From Stieleria mannarensis (GTDB taxonomy: Bacteria; Planctomycetota; Planctomycetia; Pirellulales; Pirellulaceae): DNA of 33,783 nucleotides. Numbering within the stretch: the first letter of the stretch is position 1; each line of letters begins with the position of its first letter. The stretch spans positions 1-33,783 of the forward strand of contig NZ_JACEHH010000070.1 in the NCBI RefSeq assembly GCF_014154935.1, written 5' to 3'. Under the pieces are notes generated by a model, which saw only the letters and a program-made list of their open reading frames with translations, made no database searches and had not been told where the DNA came from. The position numbers were made by a program, and so were the translations under genes. Below are positions 16,314 through 25,400 of the stretch, in pieces.

Positions 16314-17993
16314 GTGAATCGAAGTTGGAATTTCATCGACGCAAGCGCCGTGTTCGTGATTTGTGTGATGACGCTGTCGCTGTTGTCGATCGGAGTCGTC
16401 CGCCAGCGTGGTACGTCGCGGCAGAGCAGCTGTGAAAACAATCTCATCCAAATCGGTGTCGCGTTTCACAATTATCACTCCGCCTACAAGCAATTGCCCT
16501 TCGGTTCCGGTGGAACCGATGCCGGAGGTATCGATCAACCGAAACGCGGCAACGCCGGCCGGCTGAGTGCATTCGTCGCGGCGACTCCATTCATGGAGGA
16601 GCAGAAACTATGGGAAATGATCTCGAATCCTCAACGGAATGGTTCCAACGAGTTTCCTGCGATGGGCCCCGTTCCTTGGTTCGACGAACAGCTCTACACG
16701 CCGTGGTCTTTGCGTCCGAAGCGATTGGTCTGTCCGGACGATCCTCACGCAAAGACCTTTGCACTCGCTTCCAGCTATGTGATGAATTATGGCGACGGAG
16801 TCGAAAAAGTGTTTTTCGGCCGCGGCGATTGGCCGAACCCCGGTGACACTCGTTCGGCAATGCTTGCCAGAGCAACGCAACGCGGGATTTTCGGAAAACA
16901 AAAGGAATACAAGTTTCGAGATGTGCTTGATGGGCTTTCCAACACATTGATGCTTGCCGAGTCAAGAGTCGCAGGGCCGCGTGTGGCAAAGAATGTTCCC
17001 GGATTGCCGCTGGATCCTTCATTGGTCATCAAGGCTCAGGGGGGCAAACAGTTCTGGCCGGTCGGGCGTGAAGTACGGTGGTGTGACGGACTGTTGCGTT
17101 CAACTGGGTTTCAAACCATCTTGCCGCCGGGTTCTCCGTCGGCGACTTCCGACCAGGGTGACCAGACCGCGGTGATGTCGGCTTCCAGCTACCACGGACG
17201 CGGCACCCATGTGCTGTTTTGCGATGGCGCGGTGCGATTCGTGACCCACACAATCGACGCGGGCGACCCGAGCAACCCGAGCGTCGGTCTCAGCGAAAAC
17301 CAGCCGGGCAGGTCGTTGACTCCGCCGGGATCCAAGAGTCCTTACGGCCTGTGGGGCGCGTTGGGAACGCGGGCGAACAAAGAAGTGGTGACGATTGACA
17401 CCAGGAAACGCGGCAGCGGCATCACCGAACCTCGTCGCCAGATTCCGGCAGAACAGCTCGAAGCAATTCGAAAGAAACCCATCCGAACATGGACTGCCGC
17501 CGGAGGCAGGAGCAAAATGAACGGTTGGCTCGTTTCCTGCACAAAAGAAGGCAACGTCGTTCTGGTCAATGAGAAGGGAGACGAAAAGTACGTGACGCTT
17601 TCTGACCTGAGCGGCGAGGATGCCTATTGGATTGTGCAGTCCTTGGTCGCGGAGAAGGTGCAGGCCCGCGATCAACTGTTGGACCAGATGCGTGACGCTG
17701 TCGCCCTGCTGGAAAAAAAAGAGTTCGGCGCGTTCCTCACACGATTTGTCGACGCGTCGCAAATGAGTGTTCAAGAAGTGCGTTTCGTCAGTGAATTCGT
17801 CTTTCGGAAACGAGGCGTGTTGATTCAAGGATTTGATGACGCGATCGGGATTGCCCAGAGTGGTCAGGTCAACATCGAGGTCATCGACAATCGCATGCTG
17901 GCGAATTTTGACGACAACGATCGAAATCTGAGAGGCAATTTGGTCATGCATTTCTCCAACGATCGCTGGTATTGGTTGCCACCGCCACGCTAG
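16314..17993 (+). CDS. DUF1559 protein with SHD1-like tail (first of tandem pair)
   Basis: The product is ~559 residues from a GTG start. One membrane segment lies at ~8-29, followed by the DUF1559 opening CENNLIQIGVAFHNYHSAYK and FPFMEEQ-type features (ATPFMEEQKLW). The closing DUF1559 motif HVLFCDGAVRFVTHTIDAGD is at ~299-318. A domain at ~390-450 (RTWTAAGG to YVTLSDLSGEDAYWIV) resembles SHD1. About 110 further residues have no family I know. Typical DUF1559 proteins begin with a prepilin-like GFTLVELLVVIAI leader; here it is replaced by an ordinary anchor. GTG at 16314 is chosen because AGGGGG lies 7 bases upstream. The family is expanded in planctomycetes and its role is unsettled, probably at the cell envelope. 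Confidence 0.85.
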   Translation: MNRSWNFIDASAVFVICVMTLSLLSIGVVRQRGTSRQSSCENNLIQIGVAFHNYHSAYKQLPFGSGGTDAGGIDQPKRGNAGRLSAFVAATPFMEEQKLWEMISNPQRNGSNEFPAMGPVPWFDEQLYTPWSLRPKRLVCPDDPHAKTFALASSYVMNYGDGVEKVFFGRGDWPNPGDTRSAMLARATQRGIFGKQKEYKFRDVLDGLSNTLMLAESRVAGPRVAKNVPGLPLDPSLVIKAQGGKQFWPVGREVRWCDGLLRSTGFQTILPPGSPSATSDQGDQTAVMSASSYHGRGTHVLFCDGAVRFVTHTIDAGDPSNPSVGLSENQPGRSLTPPGSKSPYGLWGALGTRANKEVVTIDTRKRGSGITEPRRQIPAEQLEAIRKKPIRTWTAAGGRSKMNGWLVSCTKEGNVVLVNEKGDEKYVTLSDLSGEDAYWIVQSLVAEKVQARDQLLDQMRDAVALLEKKEFGAFLTRFVDASQMSVQEVRFVSEFVFRKRGVLIQGFDDAIGIAQSGQVNIEVIDNRMLANFDDNDRNLRGNLVMHFSNDRWYWLPPPR

Positions 17994-18066
17994 GCATTTG
18001 GATTCGAAAAGTGTCGGTCATCTTTAACATTGGTTTGTCGTGTCGTCTGCTAACTTCGGAAACTCC

Positions 18067-19467
18067 ATGAAAAACGGTTCCACCCGCCTTGCCGATGTTC
18101 TGGCCGTCATCGTCTGCGTGGCCGTGTCTGCGTCGCTCGTTCCGCGAACGGTTCTCAAGCAGCGCGTGCAAGCTCGTTCGTCTGCCTGTTCCAGCAACCT
18201 CAAAGCGATCGGGCTCGCGTTTCACAACTACCATGCCGCTTTCAAACAACTGCCCGCCGGTACCGGTGGGACGACAGGAAACGACGACCCGGCCAAAAGC
18301 AACCAGGGCTTGTTAGGACCACTGGTCGGCGTCCTTCCGTTTTGTGAGCAGCAGCAGCTTTGGGAGCAAATCTCCAATCCTTACGAAAACAATCCGGCTG
18401 GAGTCGTCTTTCCACCGATGGGACCGATTCCATTGTTCGATCCCGCGGAATACGCACCCTGGGGGCGCAGCCCCGAGGTTTTTCGATGTCCCGAAGCACA
18501 CCCCAAAGCTCATGTCGAATCAACCAGAGTGATCCGTTCGCTGAAGCTTCCGATCAGCGCGCTGGGTGTGACGTCCAGCTATGTCGCCTGTTTCGGGGAT
18601 GGAACGTTCATGCAAGGCAAGGTGATTCAGGATCGGCCCACGACCTACGACACGAGGAACCGGCGAGCCGCAAACCGCGGTGCGTTTATGACCAGCCAGT
18701 CAATGAAGTTCCGTGACTTTCTTGACGGTTTGTCGAACACAATTTTCTATTCCGAAGTCGTGTCGAGTCAAAAGCGGAATCCCGGGGTGAGCGAGATCAT
18801 CCGCGATGTGAGTGGTCTGAGCAAAGATCCGGCACGTTGCCTGCGTGCGGCAGAGGCGGACGGCAAGCAGTTCTGGGATTTTGGACGCGGCAGCGGCTGG
18901 GCCGACGGTCGGCCGATTTACACCGGGTTCCAAACCGTCCTTCCGCCGAATTCGCCCTCATGCACCTCGGAACACGGGATGGATGAACCGATTGTGTCCG
19001 CGTCCAGTTTGCATGGTGGCGCCGTTCACGTTTTGATGGCCGACGGAGCGGTCGCCTACATCACCGAGACGATTGATGCGGGAGACTCATCCAAGGCCGG
19101 CGTGGGCATCAGCGCTGACTACACGACGCCCGGAATGCGGAGTCCGTATGGTTTGTGGGGCGCACTCGGGACGAGGGCATGCTCGGAGACGATCAATGAG
19201 CACCTTCCGCAACCGCCCCCAGGGCCCGTTGTGTCTTCAAGGACTGGTTCGTTCAGTCGACCATCGGTAAAGACGTCGGTGTGGACCGACAAATCGAGCG
19301 GGACACGACTGACGGCAGAATTCATCGAAATCAAAGATCAGAAAACGATTCGCCTGAAACACACTTCCGGGACGATCCACGAAGTGCCACTGCACACACT
19401 GATTCCGTCGGATGTCTATCGAGCGATCGAATTGGATGTCATGAGCAAAACACCACAAGGCAACTGA
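18067..19467 (+). CDS. DUF1559 protein with C-terminal SHD1 domain (second of tandem pair)
   Basis: The 466-residue product is a paralogue of the gene 73 bp upstream. It has an N-terminal membrane segment (~9-27), the DUF1559 opening CSSNLKAIGLAFHNYHAAFK, a conserved middle (MKFRDFLDGLSNTIFYSE) and the closing motif HVLMADGAVAYITETIDAGD. Residues ~395-460 form a clear SHD1 domain: VWTDKSSGTRLTAEFIEIKD followed by TIRLKHTSGTIHEVPLHTL. Like its neighbour it lacks the prepilin leader. I chose the ATG at 18067 (MKNGSTRLAD); a GTG at 18040 is possible. The two genes probably arose by duplication and may be co-transcribed. The second lacks the ~110-residue extra tail of the first. Confidence 0.87.
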   Translation: MKNGSTRLADVLAVIVCVAVSASLVPRTVLKQRVQARSSACSSNLKAIGLAFHNYHAAFKQLPAGTGGTTGNDDPAKSNQGLLGPLVGVLPFCEQQQLWEQISNPYENNPAGVVFPPMGPIPLFDPAEYAPWGRSPEVFRCPEAHPKAHVESTRVIRSLKLPISALGVTSSYVACFGDGTFMQGKVIQDRPTTYDTRNRRAANRGAFMTSQSMKFRDFLDGLSNTIFYSEVVSSQKRNPGVSEIIRDVSGLSKDPARCLRAAEADGKQFWDFGRGSGWADGRPIYTGFQTVLPPNSPSCTSEHGMDEPIVSASSLHGGAVHVLMADGAVAYITETIDAGDSSKAGVGISADYTTPGMRSPYGLWGALGTRACSETINEHLPQPPPGPVVSSRTGSFSRPSVKTSVWTDKSSGTRLTAEFIEIKDQKTIRLKHTSGTIHEVPLHTLIPSDVYRAIELDVMSKTPQGN

Positions 19468-19852
19468 TTTCCGATTTGGAGCCACTCAACAATCTCTGGT
19501 CAGCGAGGGGCAATGTGAATGGAAGCAACGTCGTAGATGGTAGCTCGGTTTGTGAGCAGCCACATTCAGGCAATTCGACAATGTGGTGATCAGTGAGATG
19601 GAGGTGGATCTCCGTGGTCGTGAGTCGAACAAGAGAGCTCCCTTCCCCATCTTTATTCAATCGTATTCCCCTCAACTGCCCAGCTGACCCCGGCACCCTC
19701 TGCCCGCAGCGCGGTCACCGGAGACCAATTGAGGACAACGGGTCTACACTGATGGCCATTCATCTGCCCCAGCGGCAAGGAAGGTTCACCCCATCATGAC
19801 GGCCATTCGACCCCCGTCCCCTTTGTTGCATTCATGAGAATCGGATCCGAAT

Positions 19853-19942
19853 TGGTGCCACCCACCAAGTCGTCAGGGCAGCGATAGGCACCGTGGATGC
19901 TAGCAAACTCGCGGATGGGGACGCGATTTATGGGTGGCACCA
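19853..19942. repeat. GGTGCCACCC inverted-repeat element
   Basis: TGGTGCCACCCA at 19853-19864 is repeated in inverse as TGGGTGGCACCA at 19931-19942, perfect over 12 bp and bounding a 90-bp element. The same arm, TGGTGCCACCCACCAA, recurs at 33550-33565 next to the broken hydrolase gene. It has the form of a small MITE-like or REP-like repeat. Confidence 0.65.
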
Positions 19943-19970
19943 TTCTGGTGATGCTGTTCTCCCCACCGCC

Positions 19971-20005
19971 CGGTCCCATTTTTTTGCCCCTCATTTTTCT
20001 GTCAT
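19971..20005 (-). repeat. Dispersed GACAGAAAAATG element, copy C
   Basis: Read on the minus strand it starts ATGACAGAAAAATGAGGGGC and ends AAAAAAATGGGACCG, nearly the same as the first half of the copy at 14825. It directly adjoins the inverted-repeat element at 19853-19942 and the 3' end of the peroxiredoxin-like gene. Confidence 0.55.
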
Positions 20006-20028
20006 TCTCTCCGGACAGGTAATGCTTC

Positions 20029-20763
20029 CTATCGCAGCTGCTTCACTGCGGCGACCACTTCGGCGGGCTCGGCTCGTTTCTTGTAGTCCGCGTCGAGGAA
20101 TGCGTAGGTGATCTTGCCGTCGGTGTTGATGACGTAGGTGGCAGCCAAGGGGAGTTCCATCGCGTCGTTGCCATTGCGTTTGGCAAGTTCCAGCTTGTCT
20201 CGGTAGACCGGCAGGATGGCATCGGGCAACTGGAACACGATGCCGAACTTTTTGGCCAATTGATTGTTGGCATCATGCAAGACCAGCATATCCAGATCAT
20301 TGGACTCGGCGGTCTGTTTGGCATTTTCCGGAAGCTCCGGCGTCAGCACCACCAGTTTTGCCCCCGCCCCCTCGATGGCGCTTAATTGTTTTTGCATCGC
20401 TCGTAGTTGCAGGTTGCAGTAGGGGCACCATCCCCCGCGATACCACATCAATATGACAGGGTTCTTTGCCCACACTTCACTGAGCGTGACCGGCTGTTCG
20501 CCCCATCCTTTCAGGGTCGCATCGGCAGCCTTGTCACCGACCTGTTTGGCCAATTGTTCGATGCCGGTGGCGCGAACATTTTCGATCCCGGTTTGGAAGG
20601 TTTGCAGGACTTCGGCTGAATAGCGTTTGGAGGCGTTGACTGCGGTTTCCTGAAGTTGGGCAGCGAGTGTAGACGGATCGTCAGCGGTGACATTGGTGAC
20701 CATGGCGGTTGATCCCGTGACGGTGCAAAGCAGAGCGGCACAAAGCGAAGAGCGGAAGTTCAT
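20029..20763 (-). CDS. Exported peroxiredoxin-like (AhpC/TSA) protein
   Basis: The 244-residue protein has an N-terminal signal-like segment (residues ~1-27, ending at VTADDP). A thioredoxin fold of the AhpC/TSA type follows at ~75-240. The redox motif is WYRGGWCPYCNLQL with Cys113 and Cys116, a CxxC pair as in the peroxiredoxin-like DUF899/AhpC-related group and not the single-Cys TxxC of classic AhpC. Typical segments follow: KLVVLTPELPENAKQ, VLHDANNQLAKKFGI and TYVINTDGKITYAFLDADYK. It probably reduces peroxides or disulfides in the periplasm. It is transcribed divergently from the alginate-lyase-like gene. The ribosome site is weak (AGG 12 bases before the ATG). No partner gene is adjacent. 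Confidence 0.88.
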   Translation of the reverse strand: MNFRSSLCAALLCTVTGSTAMVTNVTADDPSTLAAQLQETAVNASKRYSAEVLQTFQTGIENVRATGIEQLAKQVGDKAADATLKGWGEQPVTLSEVWAKNPVILMWYRGGWCPYCNLQLRAMQKQLSAIEGAGAKLVVLTPELPENAKQTAESNDLDMLVLHDANNQLAKKFGIVFQLPDAILPVYRDKLELAKRNGNDAMELPLAATYVINTDGKITYAFLDADYKKRAEPAEVVAAVKQLR

Positions 20764-21037
20764 GAGTTTGGAAACCTGAAAGGTAACAAGAGCAATGGTT
20801 GTTCATTGACAACCGTCTAATGACTGCGGGGCGGCGAGATCCGCCATGGCGCCACGATTTGGTCGAGCACGGCATTATCGGCCCCCCGCTCCTGGATTAG
20901 ACTGTGACGACAGTCCACAACAAAACGACACGCGGAGACAAGTCACCAAGGCGACGAGCCGCTCGGCCGAACGTCGAGAGTTGTCGTTCCAGTGAAAATC
21001 TGTCCCCCCGCCACAACCGCTCCCCAGCCCCGCCTCA

Positions 21038-22255
21038 ATGAATCGTCTACCCGCCTTGGTCGCCTGTTTCACTTTCATCGCCTACTCCACCTGCCTGGGA
21101 TTCACCGCGGCGCGAGCGGAGTTCAATCATCCAGGAATCAGCCATACGCAGCCCAGTCTTGAATTCGTGCGAGCCAAGATCGCGGGCGGTGAGCAGCCGT
21201 GGACGACAGCGTTTGAGCGTGTCCAGTCGTCTCGTTATGCAGACCTGGACTGGCAACCACGGCCTCGGGCCCACGTCGAGCGCGGGCCGTCTAACAATCC
21301 CAATATCGGCTCGTCAGATTTTAGTGCCGATGCGAGTGCAGCGTACCATCACGCCGTCCTCTGGGCACTGACGGAAAAAAAAGCACACGCCGAGAAAGCG
21401 GCCGAGATCTTGAATGCCTGGACAAGCACGCTGAAGAGTATCTCGAATCACGACGCGAGATTGCTGGTGGGCATGGAAGGCTATGAGTACTGCAACGCCG
21501 CGGAATTGCTCAAACACACCTGGGGCGGCTGGCCAAAGTCGGAACAAAACACGTTTGAGAAGATGCTGCGCGAGGTCTTCTACCCGGTCATCAAGGACTT
21601 CTACCCTTCGGCCAACGGCAACTGGGACGCCTCGATGCTGCAAACGATGTTGGCGATGGGAGTCTACCTGGATGATCGATCCATGTTTGACCGCGGAGTC
21701 GATTACTACATCAACGGCAAGGGTAACGGTGCGATCGGCAACTACTTCAAACCGTCGGGCCAGTGTCAGGAAAGCGGTCGCGACCAAGCACACACGCAAA
21801 TGGGACTGGACTATCTGGCCTGCACCGCGGAGATCGCATGGAACCAGGGCGTCGACCTGTACGGCGCACTGGACAATCGGCTGTTGAAAGGATTCGAGTA
21901 CACGGCCAAATACAACCTGGGTTTCGACGTCCCCTATGAACCCTACCGCAGCTTTGAAGGACGTTATCACTACAAATCGATCTCGAACCAGAGCCGTGGG
22001 CGATTGCGCCCGATGTATGAAAAGGTTCTCAATCACTACGAAGGTCGAAAGGGATTGGAGGCACCGTTCACTCGCCAAGCCGCGATGAGGCTGCGTGAGA
22101 GTTCTGCTCCCGGCGAGGCTCAACGCGAAAACGATCGCACGCGAGCTGAGCGTGACGGACGAGGACGTGACCGACGCAATCGAAACGGGCGGCGATCCTC
22201 TCGTCGCGATTCCTCCGCCATGGGAACGCTGATGTTCTCCGGGCAATCCGCCTGA
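21038..22255 (+). CDS. Exported alginate-lyase-like protein
   Basis: The 405-residue protein has a signal peptide (residues ~1-27, ending AARA) and an alpha/alpha-toroid alginate-lyase-type domain (~30-345). Family marks are FSADASAAYHHAVLWALT, the NGNWDASM segment (Asn195, Trp196) and CQESGRDQAHTQMGLDYLA, with Arg248, Asp249 and His252 in the likely active site. This pattern occurs in PF05426-type and related uronate-polysaccharide lyases. It probably cleaves a polysaccharide by beta-elimination outside the cytoplasm; the substrate is unknown. Residues ~355-392 form an Arg/Asp/Asn-rich tract unlike the rest, placed before the short end SSAMGTLMF. It is divergent from the peroxiredoxin-like gene and convergent with the large ATPase gene. 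Confidence 0.85.
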   Translation: MNRLPALVACFTFIAYSTCLGFTAARAEFNHPGISHTQPSLEFVRAKIAGGEQPWTTAFERVQSSRYADLDWQPRPRAHVERGPSNNPNIGSSDFSADASAAYHHAVLWALTEKKAHAEKAAEILNAWTSTLKSISNHDARLLVGMEGYEYCNAAELLKHTWGGWPKSEQNTFEKMLREVFYPVIKDFYPSANGNWDASMLQTMLAMGVYLDDRSMFDRGVDYYINGKGNGAIGNYFKPSGQCQESGRDQAHTQMGLDYLACTAEIAWNQGVDLYGALDNRLLKGFEYTAKYNLGFDVPYEPYRSFEGRYHYKSISNQSRGRLRPMYEKVLNHYEGRKGLEAPFTRQAAMRLRESSAPGEAQRENDRTRAERDGRGRDRRNRNGRRSSRRDSSAMGTLMFSGQSA

Positions 22256-22407
22256 GAATGTTTTGACGACGGCCTTTGCCAGAATGATCACGGTCGGGGG
22301 CGACTACACACCCCGCTATTTGAACAACCGTGTCGTCAGCCGCTCGTTTCAACTGGCGCTCGGTGTCGTCTTCTCTAGTCCTTTTCGCCCGCAAAATGCC
22401 GGGCTTC

Positions 22408-25400
22408 TCACGGTTTTGATTTCGCCGTTTCCTTTTCGACGCGATCAGGCGACCACGCTCCTTCGTGCAACGAATACAGTGGCCGTCCTCGAAATTCGAC
22501 ACCGGCCATTGACGCCGGCATGTCTGGCCAGCGGGCGATGAACGTTCCCCGACGGGCGGTTTTTCGATTTGCCAGCCACTCCGGTTGCCCATCGGTGCTG
22601 AACCACTTGGACACCGTGTCAACGTCTTGGGCACTTTCCAATCGCCCGATCAGCTTGGTGCTGCAGTTGCTAAAGATGTTGTAGTCAACCGAACGCGGGC
22701 TCTGGGTACACATCAGACAGGACACGCCGTACTTTCGTCCCTGCGAAAACATTCGGATCAGCGGCTCTTTGGCGAGCGGCTTAACCGTCCCTTTGGGAAT
22801 GTAGTCTCGGGCTTCGTCCAGATACATCAACAACTTGGCTCGGCCGCAGCTTTCGAGCGAGCTGACCATCCAGCGGTACAATTCTTCGGCGAGCGAAGCG
22901 ACAAAGAATTGTTTTTCATCGTCACTGGTCAGCGCGTTCAGATAGATGATATTCAGCGGTACCTTTCCGGGCAGGCTCGGACGACATAGCGCATCGATGT
23001 CTAACGGAGTCCCCCCTGAGAACAGTTTCGCCTGTGGCCCATCGAGCATCGCCATCAGTTTTCGGCCGAGTTTGACGCGTTGGGATTTCGGCAGATAGAG
23101 ATCCGCATCCTCCAGTCCGATGCCGTCGGGGGCAATCACCGCCGCGGCCAGATCTCGAAGTTGCAATGCCGGCCCCTGGTCGCCGCGTTTATCGATCAAG
23201 GCGCGGACGGCCTGCATCATGAAGGTCTGCTGCATGTCGATGTCTCGCCTGATGCCGGCCAGATTGACCAAATTGGAGACGGCTGAGGAGAGCATGCCTT
23301 GAAACTCTTCATCGCGTCGCGACGCGACGGTGAAGTTACTCAGACCGGCTGACGTCGGCAACCGGATCGGATCGATACTCATCCGCGTCGCATGCGAAGA
23401 ACCCGGGGTGAAGATTCGTGGCTCCACCTGCTGCCAATAACGATCCGATGACGCTTGGAACTCGCCCATCGGTTGGTCCGATTGTTGCAAAAATTGAACC
23501 AGGTCACCCTGTGGGTCAATCGCGATGATCGGCACTCCCTGTTGAATCGCCTCCTCCGCGACGACTTTCGCCATCCACGTTTTTCCGCTGCCGGCCGCAC
23601 CGACCAACGCGACGTGCGATGGCAAGATCTCCAGCGGCAGTGCGACCGTGTCGCCGGTGTCTGATTTTCCCAAGCACAATTGCCCGGAGTCGCCGGAAGC
23701 ATCTCGCGGTGCTGGTGAGGTCGACAGCGTCCCCGAGTTCGGTGACGGTTCTGTTTCGGGGGGCTCCGTTTCGGGTGACAGCGTGACCAGTTCAGCCACC
23801 TCGTCGAGTCGGCGTTCGATCTGCTCGATCGAGTCGGCCGCATCCTGCGTTGCGATTCGATGAACCGTGGGCTCGGCGGGACATCCCTTGTTGGCAGACT
23901 CACTCCATCGATTCGTTCGCTCGCCAATGCCGACGGCGCCCAGGCGATCATTGCATTGTTTGCGATAGCGACACGTGGAACAATAGGCGGCGTTGCCCGG
24001 CGGATGCAGGCCCCGCGGTGGCTGATCGCTATAATCTTGCCACTGCGTCATCGAGGCGAGTAAGTCATAGACTTCGTGCCGTCGATCATACACCTCTTGC
24101 CACGACATTTCGCGGATCATCCGCTGGGGGTACAGATAGTGCAACGCGACATCCGGCCGCGTGCCGTGTTGCTGATGGTGCATCAACGCGTAAATACAAA
24201 TCTGATACAGATCCGCATCCACACTTAACCCAGGCGTCAATTTGTAGTCAATGATCCGGTGCCCGCCGCGGCGCCAGTCGTAGTACAGGTAATCGAGCCG
24301 GCCGGTGATATGAACGTGCTGTTGATTCGGACCGACCTCGAATGTCACGTCGACTGATTTGCGTCGATCCCCGAACAGCTGGTCGATCAGGCGATCCACC
24401 GACCCGTGCGACTGAAGTCCAGCCAACAAGATCTCTGCGAATTCGGCGGTGTAGCAAGACAGTGCACTGTGAAAGTTGTCTCGCTGCTGTGGCGACGCCA
24501 ATGTTAATTGTTTCTGGTTGACATGCAGTAGGATCAAGTCACGCACGACATCCCCCACTTTGTCTGCGGCCGGCGGATTCAGCAGCAACTCTTTCAATCG
24601 ACGTGATCGTGTGCCGCTGTCGTTGAATTTCTCGACCGCTTGGTGAAACAGCGTGCCGAGCGCCCCGACCTGGTGGCCCCCGGATTCCTGCCAAATTCGC
24701 GTGACACGCGGCTTCTTCAGCTTTCGCTGGCGGGTGTACAGCCCGTCCAAATGCAGCAGCCTCGGACAGGCCGCGGCCTGGCGAACCTGGGTCACCGTAA
24801 AGTGAATCGGGGACAGCGGATGGTGGTCATCGACCGGCGCGTCTGACGTCGTGATGTCTGCCGCCGGTGAATCTGCCGTCGGTGAACCTGCCGGAGCGGT
24901 TGGCGGGACGGTGACCAGGGTGTGGTTGCCCTGGGCTGTCGCGACCACCTTGCGGGACTGATGCAAATCGAGCACGGCTTGGTCCAACGATCGGCAAACC
25001 GCGGCGGTCTGACCGTGATCCAATCCAGACTGGCTGACATACTTGGCCGCCAATTCGTACGTGGTGGAAGCGTTCGTCTGTGACAATTCCTCCAGCACAA
25101 ACGATTTTAACTCGTCTTGGTCGGCGGCGTGGTCGACCGTCGGTGATGAGGCCACGGTCTCCGGCAGCGAGTCTTCGGTCAACAGTTCCCGCAGCAAGCC
25201 GATGCTGCGAAAACGGTCACTGCGGTGGTAGGCCGCGATGACATCGTCGACCCGGAGGGCCTCACACGTGCCATCGGGGTGTTGGATTTCCAAGTCCCCT
25301 GCGTTGGCAAGTCCGATCACGGCTTGCAGGGCATCGAGTTGGCAGTGAGTTTCAAATGTCAATTCTCGACACGCGAAAGCGTTTGCGCCACGCGATTCGA

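Larger units (their letters stand above)
19468..20028. other. Repeat-rich intergenic region
   Basis: This 561-bp stretch between converging genes has no supported gene. It carries a 12-bp perfect inverted repeat (19853-19864 and 19931-19942) and a copy of the dispersed GACAGAAAAATG element (19971-20005). The short open frames inside are read through these repeats. From 19468 to 19850 I see nothing definite. Confidence 0.6.

Noticed and set aside
17100..17951. 283-codon minus-strand frame
   Set aside because: It is antisense to the first DUF1559 gene, with shadow-type composition.
21314..22291. 325-codon minus-strand frame
   Set aside because: It is antisense to the alginate-lyase-like gene, whose signal peptide and motifs are clear.
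23952..24770. Cas4-like nuclease taken as evidence for a CRISPR system
   Set aside because: No CRISPR array, Cas1 or Cas2 is present, and the nuclease is part of a motor protein. The heptamer array at 33721 is not CRISPR-like, as it has no spacers.
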